Both the position numbers and the translations under genes were made by a program. Shown in pieces: positions 50,488-58,511 of a stretch of 64,000 nt of DNA. Source of the stretch: Lacinutrix sp. MedPE-SW (GTDB lineage Bacteria > Bacteroidota > Bacteroidia > Flavobacteriales > Flavobacteriaceae); assembly GCF_001874145.1 (NCBI RefSeq), contig NZ_MPCX01000003.1:124001-188000 (forward strand), in the 5' to 3' direction. The stretch's first letter is position 1. The number at the start of each line of letters is the position of its first letter. The notes beneath the pieces are model-generated. The model was not told where the DNA came from. It worked only from the letters and a program-made list of their open reading frames with translations, and ran no database searches.

Positions 50488-53244
50488 TTATCGCTGGTTA
50501 TTTTTACTTTTATCAAATACGTAATCTATAACTTCTTGATGACGTTTTTTAGATCTTGTACTACTTCCTGCTGCTGGTGCTCCATAAGCTCTACGTGTAG
50601 CGGCTCTAAATGTTTTTGCTTCGTCTAAATGCATTAACATATGTGCATAAGCACCCATGTTTCTTGGTTCTTCTTGTGCCCAAACAATTTCATCTACGTT
50701 AGTATAGTTTTGTATTGTTTTTCTTATTTCTTCTACTGGTAATGGGAATAATTGTTCTATTCTTATAAATGCAATATCATCTCTACCTTGCTTATCGCGT
50801 TCTTCATCTAAGTCGTAATAAAATTTACCTGTTAACAGTACAAGTGTTTTTACTTTGCTTGCTTCCACAGCTGTATCATCTATTACTGTTTTAAAGCTTC
50901 CGTTTGCAAATTCTTCTACTGTAGAAACACATTTTGGATGACGCAATAAACTTTTTGGCGTAAAAACTATTAATGGTTTTCTAAAGTTAGATTTCATTTG
51001 TCTTCTTAACAAGTGAAACATATTCTCTGGTGTGGTACAATCTGCAACATACATATTATCTTTTGCACAAAGTTGTAGATAACGTTCCATTCTTGCTGAT
51101 GAATGTTCTGCACCTTGACCTTCATAACCATGTGGTAATAACATTACCAAACCGTTTTGAGTTTTCCATTTATCTTCTCCTGCAGATATGTACTGGTCTA
51201 ACATTATTTGTGCTCCATTACTAAAGTCTCCAAATTGTGCTTCCCAAATGGTTAGTGTTTTTGGGCTTGCCATTGCGTAACCATAATCGAAACCTACTAC
51301 TCCATACTCTGATAATAGTGAGTTATAAATATAAAATTGACCTTGCGTATCGCTAATATTATTATGTAATATTATTTCTTCTTCGCTATCTTCAACTTTA
51401 ACTACTGCGTGTCTATGAGAGAATGTTCCTCTTTCTACATCTTGACCAGAAATTCTAACATTGTAGCCTTCTTCTAAAAGTGTACCGTAAGCTAAATGCT
51501 CTGCCATAGCCCAATCTAGTTTATTTTCATCAAACATGGTTTGACGAGATTGTACTAGTCTTTCTATTTTACGTATAAACTTTTTATCTTCTGGTAGATT
51601 AGATATAACCTTAGTTATTTTTTCTAATTCTTTTTTAGACACTTTTGTGTCTACAGTTTTCATCATTTCTACTTCATCTACACGAGTAAAATCTTCCCAT
51701 ACAGATTCCATAAATGGCGTTATAACTGTTTTATCTTCTTTTCTTGAAGCATCTAATTTTTCTTCAAGACTGTCTTTATAATTTTTTTCTAATTGTTTAA
51801 CATGATCTTTACCAATAACACCTTCTGCAATTAATTTTTCGGCATAAATATTTCTTGGGTTTGCATGCTTAGCTATTGCTTTATATAGTTTTGGTTGTGT
51901 AAAACGTGGCTCATCACCTTCGTTATGTCCATATTTTCTATACCCTAGCATATCTATAAATACGTCGCGCTTAAACTGCATTCTAAAATCTAATGCAAAT
52001 AATGTGGCGTGTACAACTGCTTCTGCGTCGTCTGCGTTTACGTGAAGTACTGGCGATAGTGTTACTTTACCTACATCTGTACAGTATGTACTTGATCTGG
52101 CATCTAAATAATTTGTTGTAAATCCAACTTGGTTATTTACAACTATGTGTATAGTACCATTTGTTTTATATCCATCTAACTGTGCCATTTGCACAACTTC
52201 GTATACTAAACCTTGACCTGCAATTGCAGCATCACCATGTACTACTATTGGTAAAACTTTACTAAAATCGTTGCTAAAATCTTTGTCTTGTTTTGCTCTT
52301 ACAATTCCTTCTACAACTGCACCAACAGTTTCTAAGTGTGATGGGTTTGGAGCGATACTTAGTTTTATATTTTTTCCAGAATCTGTACCTCTATGGCTAG
52401 TCCAGCCTAAGTGGTATTTTACATCACCATCAAAAACTTCTTCTTCATAATCTTTACCGTCAAATTCACTAAAAATATCTTTTGCACTTTTTCCAAAGAT
52501 ATTTGTTAATGTAGAAAGTCGACCTCTATGTGCCATTCCCATTACAAATTCTTCTACACCTAATTCTGCTGCTTTTTCAATTACAGCATCTAAAGCAGGA
52601 ATTAATGCTTCTCCTCCTTCTAAAGAAAAACGTTTTTGGCCAACATATTTTGTATGTAAAAAGCTTTCAAAAGATACGGCTTCGTTAAGTTTTTTTAAGA
52701 TATGCTTTTTCTGGTCTGAAGAAAATTTAGGTTGGTTATCGTTAATATTTAACTTATCCTGAATCCATTTAATCTCTTCTGGTTTTCTAATATACATATA
52801 TTCAACACCAATAGAATCACAATAGATACGCTCTAGGTGTTTAATAATTTCTTCTAAAGTTTGAGAACCAATACCTAAAATTTCTCCAGCATTAAAAACT
52901 GTAGACAAGTCGTTTTTGGTTAAACCAAAATTCTCAATCTCTAAAGTTGGCGCGTATTTTCTACGCTCTCTAACAGGATTAGTTTTTGTAAATAAATGAC
53001 CTCTATTGCGGTAACCATCTATTAATTTTACAACCTGAAATTCTTTTTGAACATGTTCTGGAATTTGTGTAGAAACACCTTCTACAAGTTCTCCATCCAT
53101 GCCATAGTTTTCACTACCAAAATCGTAACCTTGAAAAAAGGCTCTCCAACTTGGTTCTATAGAATCTGGATTCTCTAAGTATTGTTCGTATAAATCAGCA
53201 AAATATGCTGTATGTGCTGCGTTTAAAAAGGAATATTTATCCAT
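50488..53244 (-). CDS. sucA: 2-oxoglutarate dehydrogenase E1 component
   Basis: The 918-residue thiamine-diphosphate enzyme decarboxylates 2-oxoglutarate. It begins with the E1o-specific N-terminal helix (FLNAAHTAYFADLYEQYLENPDSIEPSWRAFFQGYDF) that binds E2/E3. Conserved blocks follow: MAHRGRLSTLTNIFGKS, HLGWTSHRGTDSG, VVHGDAAIAGQGLVYE and MLLPHGYEGQGAEHSSARMERYLQL. The C-terminus is complete. It heads a minus-strand unit with a small exported protein and sucB. A -7 box TATTTTTG lies 38 bases upstream of its ATG. Confidence 0.96.
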   Translation of the reverse strand: MDKYSFLNAAHTAYFADLYEQYLENPDSIEPSWRAFFQGYDFGSENYGMDGELVEGVSTQIPEHVQKEFQVVKLIDGYRNRGHLFTKTNPVRERRKYAPTLEIENFGLTKNDLSTVFNAGEILGIGSQTLEEIIKHLERIYCDSIGVEYMYIRKPEEIKWIQDKLNINDNQPKFSSDQKKHILKKLNEAVSFESFLHTKYVGQKRFSLEGGEALIPALDAVIEKAAELGVEEFVMGMAHRGRLSTLTNIFGKSAKDIFSEFDGKDYEEEVFDGDVKYHLGWTSHRGTDSGKNIKLSIAPNPSHLETVGAVVEGIVRAKQDKDFSNDFSKVLPIVVHGDAAIAGQGLVYEVVQMAQLDGYKTNGTIHIVVNNQVGFTTNYLDARSSTYCTDVGKVTLSPVLHVNADDAEAVVHATLFALDFRMQFKRDVFIDMLGYRKYGHNEGDEPRFTQPKLYKAIAKHANPRNIYAEKLIAEGVIGKDHVKQLEKNYKDSLEEKLDASRKEDKTVITPFMESVWEDFTRVDEVEMMKTVDTKVSKKELEKITKVISNLPEDKKFIRKIERLVQSRQTMFDENKLDWAMAEHLAYGTLLEEGYNVRISGQDVERGTFSHRHAVVKVEDSEEEIILHNNISDTQGQFYIYNSLLSEYGVVGFDYGYAMASPKTLTIWEAQFGDFSNGAQIMLDQYISAGEDKWKTQNGLVMLLPHGYEGQGAEHSSARMERYLQLCAKDNMYVADCTTPENMFHLLRRQMKSNFRKPLIVFTPKSLLRHPKCVSTVEEFANGSFKTVIDDTAVEASKVKTLVLLTGKFYYDLDEERDKQGRDDIAFIRIEQLFPLPVEEIRKTIQNYTNVDEIVWAQEEPRNMGAYAHMLMHLDEAKTFRAATRRAYGAPAAGSSTRSKKRHQEVIDYVFDKSKNNQR

Positions 53245-53282
53245 TATTAAGTATAAGACGTGTTCGCTTCAACAAATTTCAT

Positions 53283-53290
53283 CAAAAATA
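53283..53290 (-). promoter_or_regulatory. Predicted -7 box for sucA
   Basis: The minus strand reads TATTTTTG, an exact TAnnTTTG match, 38 bases before the sucA ATG. No TTG -33 at the usual distance was found. Confidence 0.4.
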
Positions 53291-53358
53291 CAACTTTCTC
53301 TAAAATTAGCGATGCTTTTCTTATATTTATGTCAATCTTAACATCTAATTATTGTATT

Positions 53359-53892
53359 ATGAAGTACACTACTGTTTTCGCATTAAAAATCTTTCTTTTT
53401 TTATTTTTAAGTTTCTTTTTTACGAATTTATCAATAGGACAAGCAAAAACTAACAAAAGTGATTTTTGGGAACATGTTCGTTTTGGTGGAGGAATTGGTT
53501 TAAGTACAGGAAATGATGTTTTTAGCGCCACTCTAGCTCCAAGTGCTATATACCAATTTAATGAAACTGTAGCTTTAGGTGTTGGTTTGAGCGGCACTTA
53601 TTTTAGCAGAAAAAACCTTGTTAAGTCAACAATAATTGGTGGTAGTTTAATTGGTTTGGTAAACCCAATTAATGAAATACAACTATCGGCAGAGTTTGAA
53701 CAAAACAATGTAAGCCGAAATTTTGAAGACCCAAATTTAATAGACGACAATTACTGGTCACCTGCTTTATTTTTTGGTGCTGGATACCGCACTAGAAATG
53801 TAACAATTGGCATTAGATACGATTTATTATATGATGACAACAGAAGTATTTATGCAAATGCTTGGGCGCCTTTTGTAAGGGTTTATTTTTAA
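53359..53892 (+). CDS. Small outer-membrane beta-barrel protein, unknown
   Basis: I chose ATG 53359 (MKYTTVFALKIFLFLFLSFFFTNLSIGQ), which gives a clean signal peptide; an in-frame start 99 bases upstream would place non-signal residues in front. The 177-residue product has about eight amphipathic strands (VRFGGGIGLSTGNDVFSATLAPSAIYQF, VALGVGLSGTYFS, PALFFGAGYRTRNVTIGIRYDLLYDD) and ends in FVRVYF, a typical outer-membrane C-terminus. Some related genomes label the neighbour of sucA as alpha-ketoglutarate decarboxylase, but nothing enzymatic is seen here. It is convergent with the next gene, 5 bases apart. Confidence 0.7.
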   Translation: MKYTTVFALKIFLFLFLSFFFTNLSIGQAKTNKSDFWEHVRFGGGIGLSTGNDVFSATLAPSAIYQFNETVALGVGLSGTYFSRKNLVKSTIIGGSLIGLVNPINEIQLSAEFEQNNVSRNFEDPNLIDDNYWSPALFFGAGYRTRNVTIGIRYDLLYDDNRSIYANAWAPFVRVYF

Positions 53893-53897
53893 TTTAG

Positions 53898-54251
53898 TTA
53901 ACTACTATATTCGTTTCTAAACCAAACTTTTTGCCATTCGCGTTTTAGTATTAAAAAGGAAACCTGCTCTGCTAAAACCAAAGTATCGTTACCATCTAAT
54001 TTTTTTATGTCAGATTCTGCTACATCAATTATATATAACAAGTTTAAATACTCTGTAAATTTTTCCTGAATTAACTTGTAAACTATTTCATGAAGCATTA
54101 ACTTTAAACTAGTAGGCAAAATATCTTCATTAAAATCCAAATCTATATTAGCATATAAAAAGTCTTTATTTAATTGTTTTACTAACTTTTTATATAAATC
54201 TAGTTGGTTTGCTTCGTTAATTAAAGCTTCAAATGTAGTTGGTAACCTCAT
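53898..54251 (-). CDS. Conserved hypothetical helical protein (117 aa)
   Basis: This 117-residue protein is predicted to be largely helical, acidic and Leu-rich (ALINEANQLDLYKKLVKQLNKDFLYANIDLDF ... LVLAEQVSFLILKREWQKVW). There is no signal peptide, membrane span or catalytic motif. It lies 41 bases downstream of the polyprenyl synthase gene on the same strand and is probably cotranscribed with it. I do not recognise a function. Confidence 0.7.
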   Translation of the reverse strand: MRLPTTFEALINEANQLDLYKKLVKQLNKDFLYANIDLDFNEDILPTSLKLMLHEIVYKLIQEKFTEYLNLLYIIDVAESDIKKLDGNDTLVLAEQVSFLILKREWQKVWFRNEYSS

Positions 54252-54292
54252 AGCACTGTTAAATTCTTTTAGCTTTAAAAGAAATTGTAAAG

Positions 54293-55267
54293 TTATACTT
54301 TTCTAGTCATTAGTGTATTACCAAATTGTTTTAAAATGGTTTTCTTTTCTTTAGAGATATTTAGTACTTCTAAAACATCAAAAGCTTTTTTAGTGTAGTT
54401 TTCAATTTCCTTTTTTGTTGCTTCAGCAGAACCGCTTTTTATAAAAAACTCTTTTACTGTTTCAATTTTATCATAGTTATCCTCTAAGCTAACAGAAAAT
54501 AATTGTTCTATTTGTTTTTTTTCTGAAGCTTCTAAAACAGCAATCGCTTTTAAATACAAGTATGTTTTTTTATTTTCTATAATATCTCCACCAACTTGTT
54601 TTCCAAAAGTTTCAGGATTCCCAAAAGCGTCTAAATAATCGTCTTGTAATTGAAATGCAATACCTAATAACCTACCAAACTCATAAATCCTGTTTTGATC
54701 CTCTGTAGATGCTTTAGCCACAATAGCTCCCATTTTCATAGCAGCACCAACCAAAACGGCTGTTTTATATTCTATCATTTTTAAATACTCGTTAATAGTA
54801 ACATCGTCTCGAGTTTCAAAATCCACATCGTATTGTTGGCCTTCACAAACTTCTAAAGCTGTTTTACTAAATAACTTTGCCAAGGCTTGAAAGGTTTCTG
54901 GATCGTAATTTTCAAACAATTGATAAGCCATAATTAGCATAGCATCTCCAGATAAAATTGCAGTATTAACGTCCCATTTTTCATGTACAGTTTCTTCTCC
55001 TCTTCGTAATGGAGCATCATCCATAATATCATCATGAACTAAAGAAAAATTATGAAAAACTTCTATACTTAAAGCTGCATCTAGAGCTTTTTTATAATCA
55101 TAATTAAAAACTTCTGCAGTCATTAAAGTTAAAACTGGACGTAAACGCTTACCTCCTAATTTTAAAATATAATTAATAGGCTCGTATAAATTTTTAGGCT
55201 CGTGAACTTTAGAAAATTTTTCTAAATATTCAATAAAAGCATTCTGGTAGTATAAAGTATTTTGCAT
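54293..55267 (-). CDS. Polyprenyl (isoprenoid) diphosphate synthase
   Basis: The 324-residue all-helical prenyltransferase has the first Asp-rich motif in LVHDDIMDDAPLRRG (DDxxD) and the second in FQLQDDYLDAFG, plus the early GGKRLRPVLTLM and KTAVLVGAAM motifs. It condenses isopentenyl diphosphate with allylic diphosphates, giving geranylgeranyl- or longer-chain products for menaquinone and other prenyl lipids; the small residues two to five positions before DDIMDD suggest no strict short-chain block (inference). A -7 box lies just 4 bases before the ATG, so the mRNA may be nearly leaderless. It is divergent from the TetR-RND operon. Confidence 0.92.
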   Translation of the reverse strand: MQNTLYYQNAFIEYLEKFSKVHEPKNLYEPINYILKLGGKRLRPVLTLMTAEVFNYDYKKALDAALSIEVFHNFSLVHDDIMDDAPLRRGEETVHEKWDVNTAILSGDAMLIMAYQLFENYDPETFQALAKLFSKTALEVCEGQQYDVDFETRDDVTINEYLKMIEYKTAVLVGAAMKMGAIVAKASTEDQNRIYEFGRLLGIAFQLQDDYLDAFGNPETFGKQVGGDIIENKKTYLYLKAIAVLEASEKKQIEQLFSVSLEDNYDKIETVKEFFIKSGSAEATKKEIENYTKKAFDVLEVLNISKEKKTILKQFGNTLMTRKV

Positions 55268-55271
55268 CGCA

Positions 55272-55279
55272 CAAAAATA
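55272..55279 (-). promoter_or_regulatory. Predicted -7 box for the polyprenyl synthase gene
   Basis: The minus strand reads TATTTTTG, an exact TAnnTTTG match, ending 4 bases before the ATG at 55267. Confidence 0.4.
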
Positions 55280-55339
55280 ATGTAAAAAGCTAAAATAAAG
55301 GCATGCAAATTTAACCCATTGTTAAGAAATCGTTAAAAC

Positions 55340-55373
55340 CACGGAAACTTTAATTGTTTTTAAAGTTTCCGTG
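55340..55373. promoter_or_regulatory. TetR-type operator
   Basis: A perfect 14-bp inverted repeat, CACGGAAACTTTAA / TTAAAGTTTCCGTG, with a 6-base centre. It covers the spacer and -33 region of the tetR-tolC-RND promoter, so it is the likely autorepression site of the TetR protein. Confidence 0.75.
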
Positions 55374-55383
55374 ACTATATTTG
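55354..55383 (+). promoter_or_regulatory. Predicted promoter of the TetR-RND efflux operon
   Basis: TTG (55354-55356), 19 bases, then TATATTTG (55376-55383), an exact TAnnTTTG match. It ends 9 bases before the tetR ATG at 55393 and is overlapped by the 34-bp operator. Confidence 0.7.
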
Positions 55384-55392
55384 CATAAAAAT

Positions 55393-56001
55393 ATGAAAGA
55401 AAAGATTATAAATAAATCAGCAGAACTCTTTTTAAACTTAGGTTTTAAAAGCGTTACTATGGATGATATTGCTAATGAATTGGCTATATCTAAAAAAACC
55501 ATATACCAGCATTTTACTAATAAAACAAAACTTGTAGAGGAAACAACTTCTCAAATGTTTGAAAACATTTGTGCTGGTATAGACTGCATTTGTAATACAT
55601 CACAAAATCCAATAGAAGAATTGTATGAGGTGAAAATGTTTGTAATGACATTTTTAAAAAACGAAAAAACGTCACCTCAATTTCAATTAAAAAAATATTA
55701 CCCACAAATTTTCGAAAACTTACGCTTAAAACAATTTGAAAAAATGTATATCTCTGTAAAAGAGAGTATGCAAAAAGGTGTAGACACAGGATTATTTAGA
55801 AAAAATATTGATGTCGACTTTATATCTAGAATGTATTTTAACGGGATGTCTGGTATAAAGGATGAAAATATTTTTCCATCAAATATTTTTACAATGGAAT
55901 ATTTAATGGAAAGTTATCTAGAATATCACCTTAGAGCTATTTGTACAGATAAAGGACTTCAAACTCTAAATAAATTTATTAATAAAACCAATCTAAAATA
56001 A
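55393..56001 (+). CDS. TetR/AcrR-family repressor
   Basis: The 202-residue protein starts at ATG 55393; an in-frame TTG four codons upstream would overlap the promoter box. The N-terminal TetR helix-turn-helix is typical (KSAELFLNLGFKSVTMDDIANELAISKKTIYQHFTNKTKLVEE), and the rest is a helical ligand-binding domain. It is the first gene of the efflux operon and lies behind a 14-bp inverted repeat that overlaps its promoter, the usual autoregulated design. The TolC gene begins at its stop (TAATG). Confidence 0.92.
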   Translation: MKEKIINKSAELFLNLGFKSVTMDDIANELAISKKTIYQHFTNKTKLVEETTSQMFENICAGIDCICNTSQNPIEELYEVKMFVMTFLKNEKTSPQFQLKKYYPQIFENLRLKQFEKMYISVKESMQKGVDTGLFRKNIDVDFISRMYFNGMSGIKDENIFPSNIFTMEYLMESYLEYHLRAICTDKGLQTLNKFINKTNLK

Positions 56002-57308
56002 TGAGAAAACTAATTATAGCATTTAGTTTAATATTAACTTCAATTGCTTACTCACAGCAAGAACCAACTAGGTTTTCTCTGCAAGAAGCAGTAAATTATG
56101 CTTTAAAAAATAACCGAAATGTAAAAAACGCAGCATTAGATATTGAAGCTGCCATAAAACAAAAATGGGAAACAACAGCAACTGGGTTACCACAACTTAG
56201 CGCTGTAGTAGATTACCAAAATGCTTTAAAAAGAAATGTATTTGTTTTTGGAGATCAAGTAATACAAGTAGGATCTAAACACACTTTAACCGGAACAGCA
56301 ACTTTAAGCCAACTACTTTTTGATGGTTCATATTTAGTAGGACTACAATCTGCAAAAGTATATTTAGAAATATCTAAAAATGCTAAAACAAAAACAGATT
56401 TGGAAGTAAGAAAAGCAGTAATAAATGCTTATGGCAATGTACTATTAGCTGAAGAAAGCGTAGCTATTTTACAACGAAATATAGATGTTTTAGAAAAAAA
56501 CCTAAACGACACTACCAAAATTTTTGAAAATGGTTTAGAAGAAGAAGAAAGCGTAGAGCAACTAAAAATAACACTTTCTAGTGTAAAAAGTAATTTAAAT
56601 AATACAACTCGTTTAAAAGATTTAGCTTATCAAATGCTAAATTTAACTATAGGCAAACCTATAAATGATACCCTTATTTTAACCGAAAACCTAGATGATT
56701 TAACACTTAAAAACATAAGTTTAAATTTAATTGAAGCAGAAAACAACGTAGAAAACAACATTGATTTCAAAATTGCTGAAAACGATAAAAAATCTAAAGA
56801 ACTTTTAGTTAAACTTGAAAAAAGCAAAGGCTTACCAAGTTTAAATGCCTTTTTAAATGGAGGTTATACAGGAAACAGAGAAACTTTTAGCTTTACAGAT
56901 ACAGATAAAAAATGGTTTGGCTCATCAATATTTGGAGTAAGCTTAAATATTCCAATATTTAGCTCAGGAATGAGAAATGCCGCAACACAACGCGCGCAAA
57001 TAAACTTAGAAAAAGCAGAAATAAACCTTACCGAAACAGAACAAGTTTTAAGCTTAGAAATAGAAACTGCAAAAAGCAATTACCAATTTGCTATTGAAGA
57101 TTACGAAAACAAAAAAGAGAATTTAGCATTAGCAGAAAGAATTGAGAATAAAAACCAAACTAAATTTTTTGAAGGTATAGGCTCTAGTTTCGAACTACGC
57201 CAAGCTCAAACACAATTATACACAGCACAACAAGAATTACTACAAACAATGCTTGATGTAATTACAAAAAAAGCAGAATTAGAAACTTTACTAAATACAA
57301 CCAACTAA
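56001..57308 (+). CDS. TolC-family outer-membrane efflux protein
   Basis: The 435-residue protein has a signal peptide ending in AYSQQ, then FSLQEAVNYALKNNRNVKNAALDIEAA and the internally repeated long-helix pattern of outer-membrane efflux proteins, with a second repeat GSSIFGVSLNIPIFSSGMRNAATQRAQINLE and ...FFEGIGSSFELRQAQTQLYTAQQELL. It forms the trimeric exit duct for the MFP/RND pump encoded next. It overlaps the tetR stop by one base (TAATG), showing tight coupling. Confidence 0.93.
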   Translation: MRKLIIAFSLILTSIAYSQQEPTRFSLQEAVNYALKNNRNVKNAALDIEAAIKQKWETTATGLPQLSAVVDYQNALKRNVFVFGDQVIQVGSKHTLTGTATLSQLLFDGSYLVGLQSAKVYLEISKNAKTKTDLEVRKAVINAYGNVLLAEESVAILQRNIDVLEKNLNDTTKIFENGLEEEESVEQLKITLSSVKSNLNNTTRLKDLAYQMLNLTIGKPINDTLILTENLDDLTLKNISLNLIEAENNVENNIDFKIAENDKKSKELLVKLEKSKGLPSLNAFLNGGYTGNRETFSFTDTDKKWFGSSIFGVSLNIPIFSSGMRNAATQRAQINLEKAEINLTETEQVLSLEIETAKSNYQFAIEDYENKKENLALAERIENKNQTKFFEGIGSSFELRQAQTQLYTAQQELLQTMLDVITKKAELETLLNTTN

Positions 57309-57330
57309 TCAAATTCACAAAACAATAATC

Positions 57331-58500
57331 ATGAAACATATATTAACACTTTCTTTTTTAGCTATTTTATTAGCCTCTTGTGGAGGAGACAAGAAAAACA
57401 CAGTTGAAAAAGTAATAGAATCTAACAATTTAGAAAAAATTAGAGCTAAACGTGCAGAATTAGTTGCAGAACAAGACATCGTTCAATCTAAAATAAAACA
57501 ATTAGATGTTAAAATTAAAAAATTAGACACAACACAAAACATACCTTTAATAACAACTTTTAAGGCAAAAGAAGAAATATTTAATCACGTTTTAGAACTT
57601 CAAGGTAATGTTACTACAAAAAAACTTTTAACAATTACACCAGAATTTAGCGGTATTTTAACCAATGTTTATGTTAAAGAAGGACAACGTGTAAATAAAG
57701 GACAAGTTTTAGCTAAAATAGACGATGGTGGCTTAAGCCAACAATTGGCACAACTTAAAATTCAATCTGCTTTAGCTAAAACCACTTTTGATCGTCAAAA
57801 AAGATTATGGGATCAAAAAATTGGAAGTGAAATACAATTTTTACAAGCAAAATCAGCATACGAATCTCAACAGGAAGCTATAAATCAACTTCAACAACAA
57901 ATTAACAAAACAACAGTTAGAGCTCCTTTTAGCGGAACAATAGATGATGTTATTACAGAAAAAGGTAGTGTTGTGGCTGCAGGACAATCACCTTTAATGC
58001 AAATAGTAAATTTAAGCGATATGTATATTGAAACAGATGTACCAGAAAGCTACTTACCCTTTGTAACAAAAGGAAAAGATGTAACTGTAGAATTTCCTGT
58101 TTTAAACAAAACAATAAATACAAAAATTCGTCAAGCTGGCGATGTTATAAACGCAGCTAATCGCACTTTTAAAGTAGAAATAGGAGTGCCAAATAAAGAC
58201 AAAAGCATCAAACCAAACCTTACTGCTAGACTAAAAATAAACGATTACACAAACGAGAAAGCGATATTAATACCACAAAGTATAATATCTGAAAATGCAG
58301 AAGGAGAGCAATATGTATATGTTGTAAAAAACAAAAAAGAAAATGACCAAGGCACAGTAAATAAAGTTATTATAAAAACAGGTAAAACTCAAGGTGACGT
58401 TATCGAAGTACTAGAAAATATTGAAAGCGGTGCAGAACTAATTAAAGAAGGTGCTCGTAGTGTAAAAGAAGGCCAAACTGTTAAAGTAATAAACTACTAA
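57331..58500 (+). CDS. Periplasmic adaptor subunit of RND efflux pump (MFP/HlyD)
   Basis: The 389-residue lipoprotein has a lipobox LLASC (Cys about residue 17), a short coiled coil (EKIRAKRAELVAEQDIVQSKIKQLD), a lipoyl/barrel-sandwich domain split by a helical hairpin (VYVKEGQRVNKGQVLAKID and TVRAPFSGTIDDVITEKGSVVAAGQ) and beta-barrel and membrane-proximal domains. It bridges the RND permease and the TolC duct. It lies 22 bases after tolC and 11 bases before the permease gene. Confidence 0.93.
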   Translation: MKHILTLSFLAILLASCGGDKKNTVEKVIESNNLEKIRAKRAELVAEQDIVQSKIKQLDVKIKKLDTTQNIPLITTFKAKEEIFNHVLELQGNVTTKKLLTITPEFSGILTNVYVKEGQRVNKGQVLAKIDDGGLSQQLAQLKIQSALAKTTFDRQKRLWDQKIGSEIQFLQAKSAYESQQEAINQLQQQINKTTVRAPFSGTIDDVITEKGSVVAAGQSPLMQIVNLSDMYIETDVPESYLPFVTKGKDVTVEFPVLNKTINTKIRQAGDVINAANRTFKVEIGVPNKDKSIKPNLTARLKINDYTNEKAILIPQSIISENAEGEQYVYVVKNKKENDQGTVNKVIIKTGKTQGDVIEVLENIESGAELIKEGARSVKEGQTVKVINY

Positions 58501-58511
58501 ACCAATAAAAT

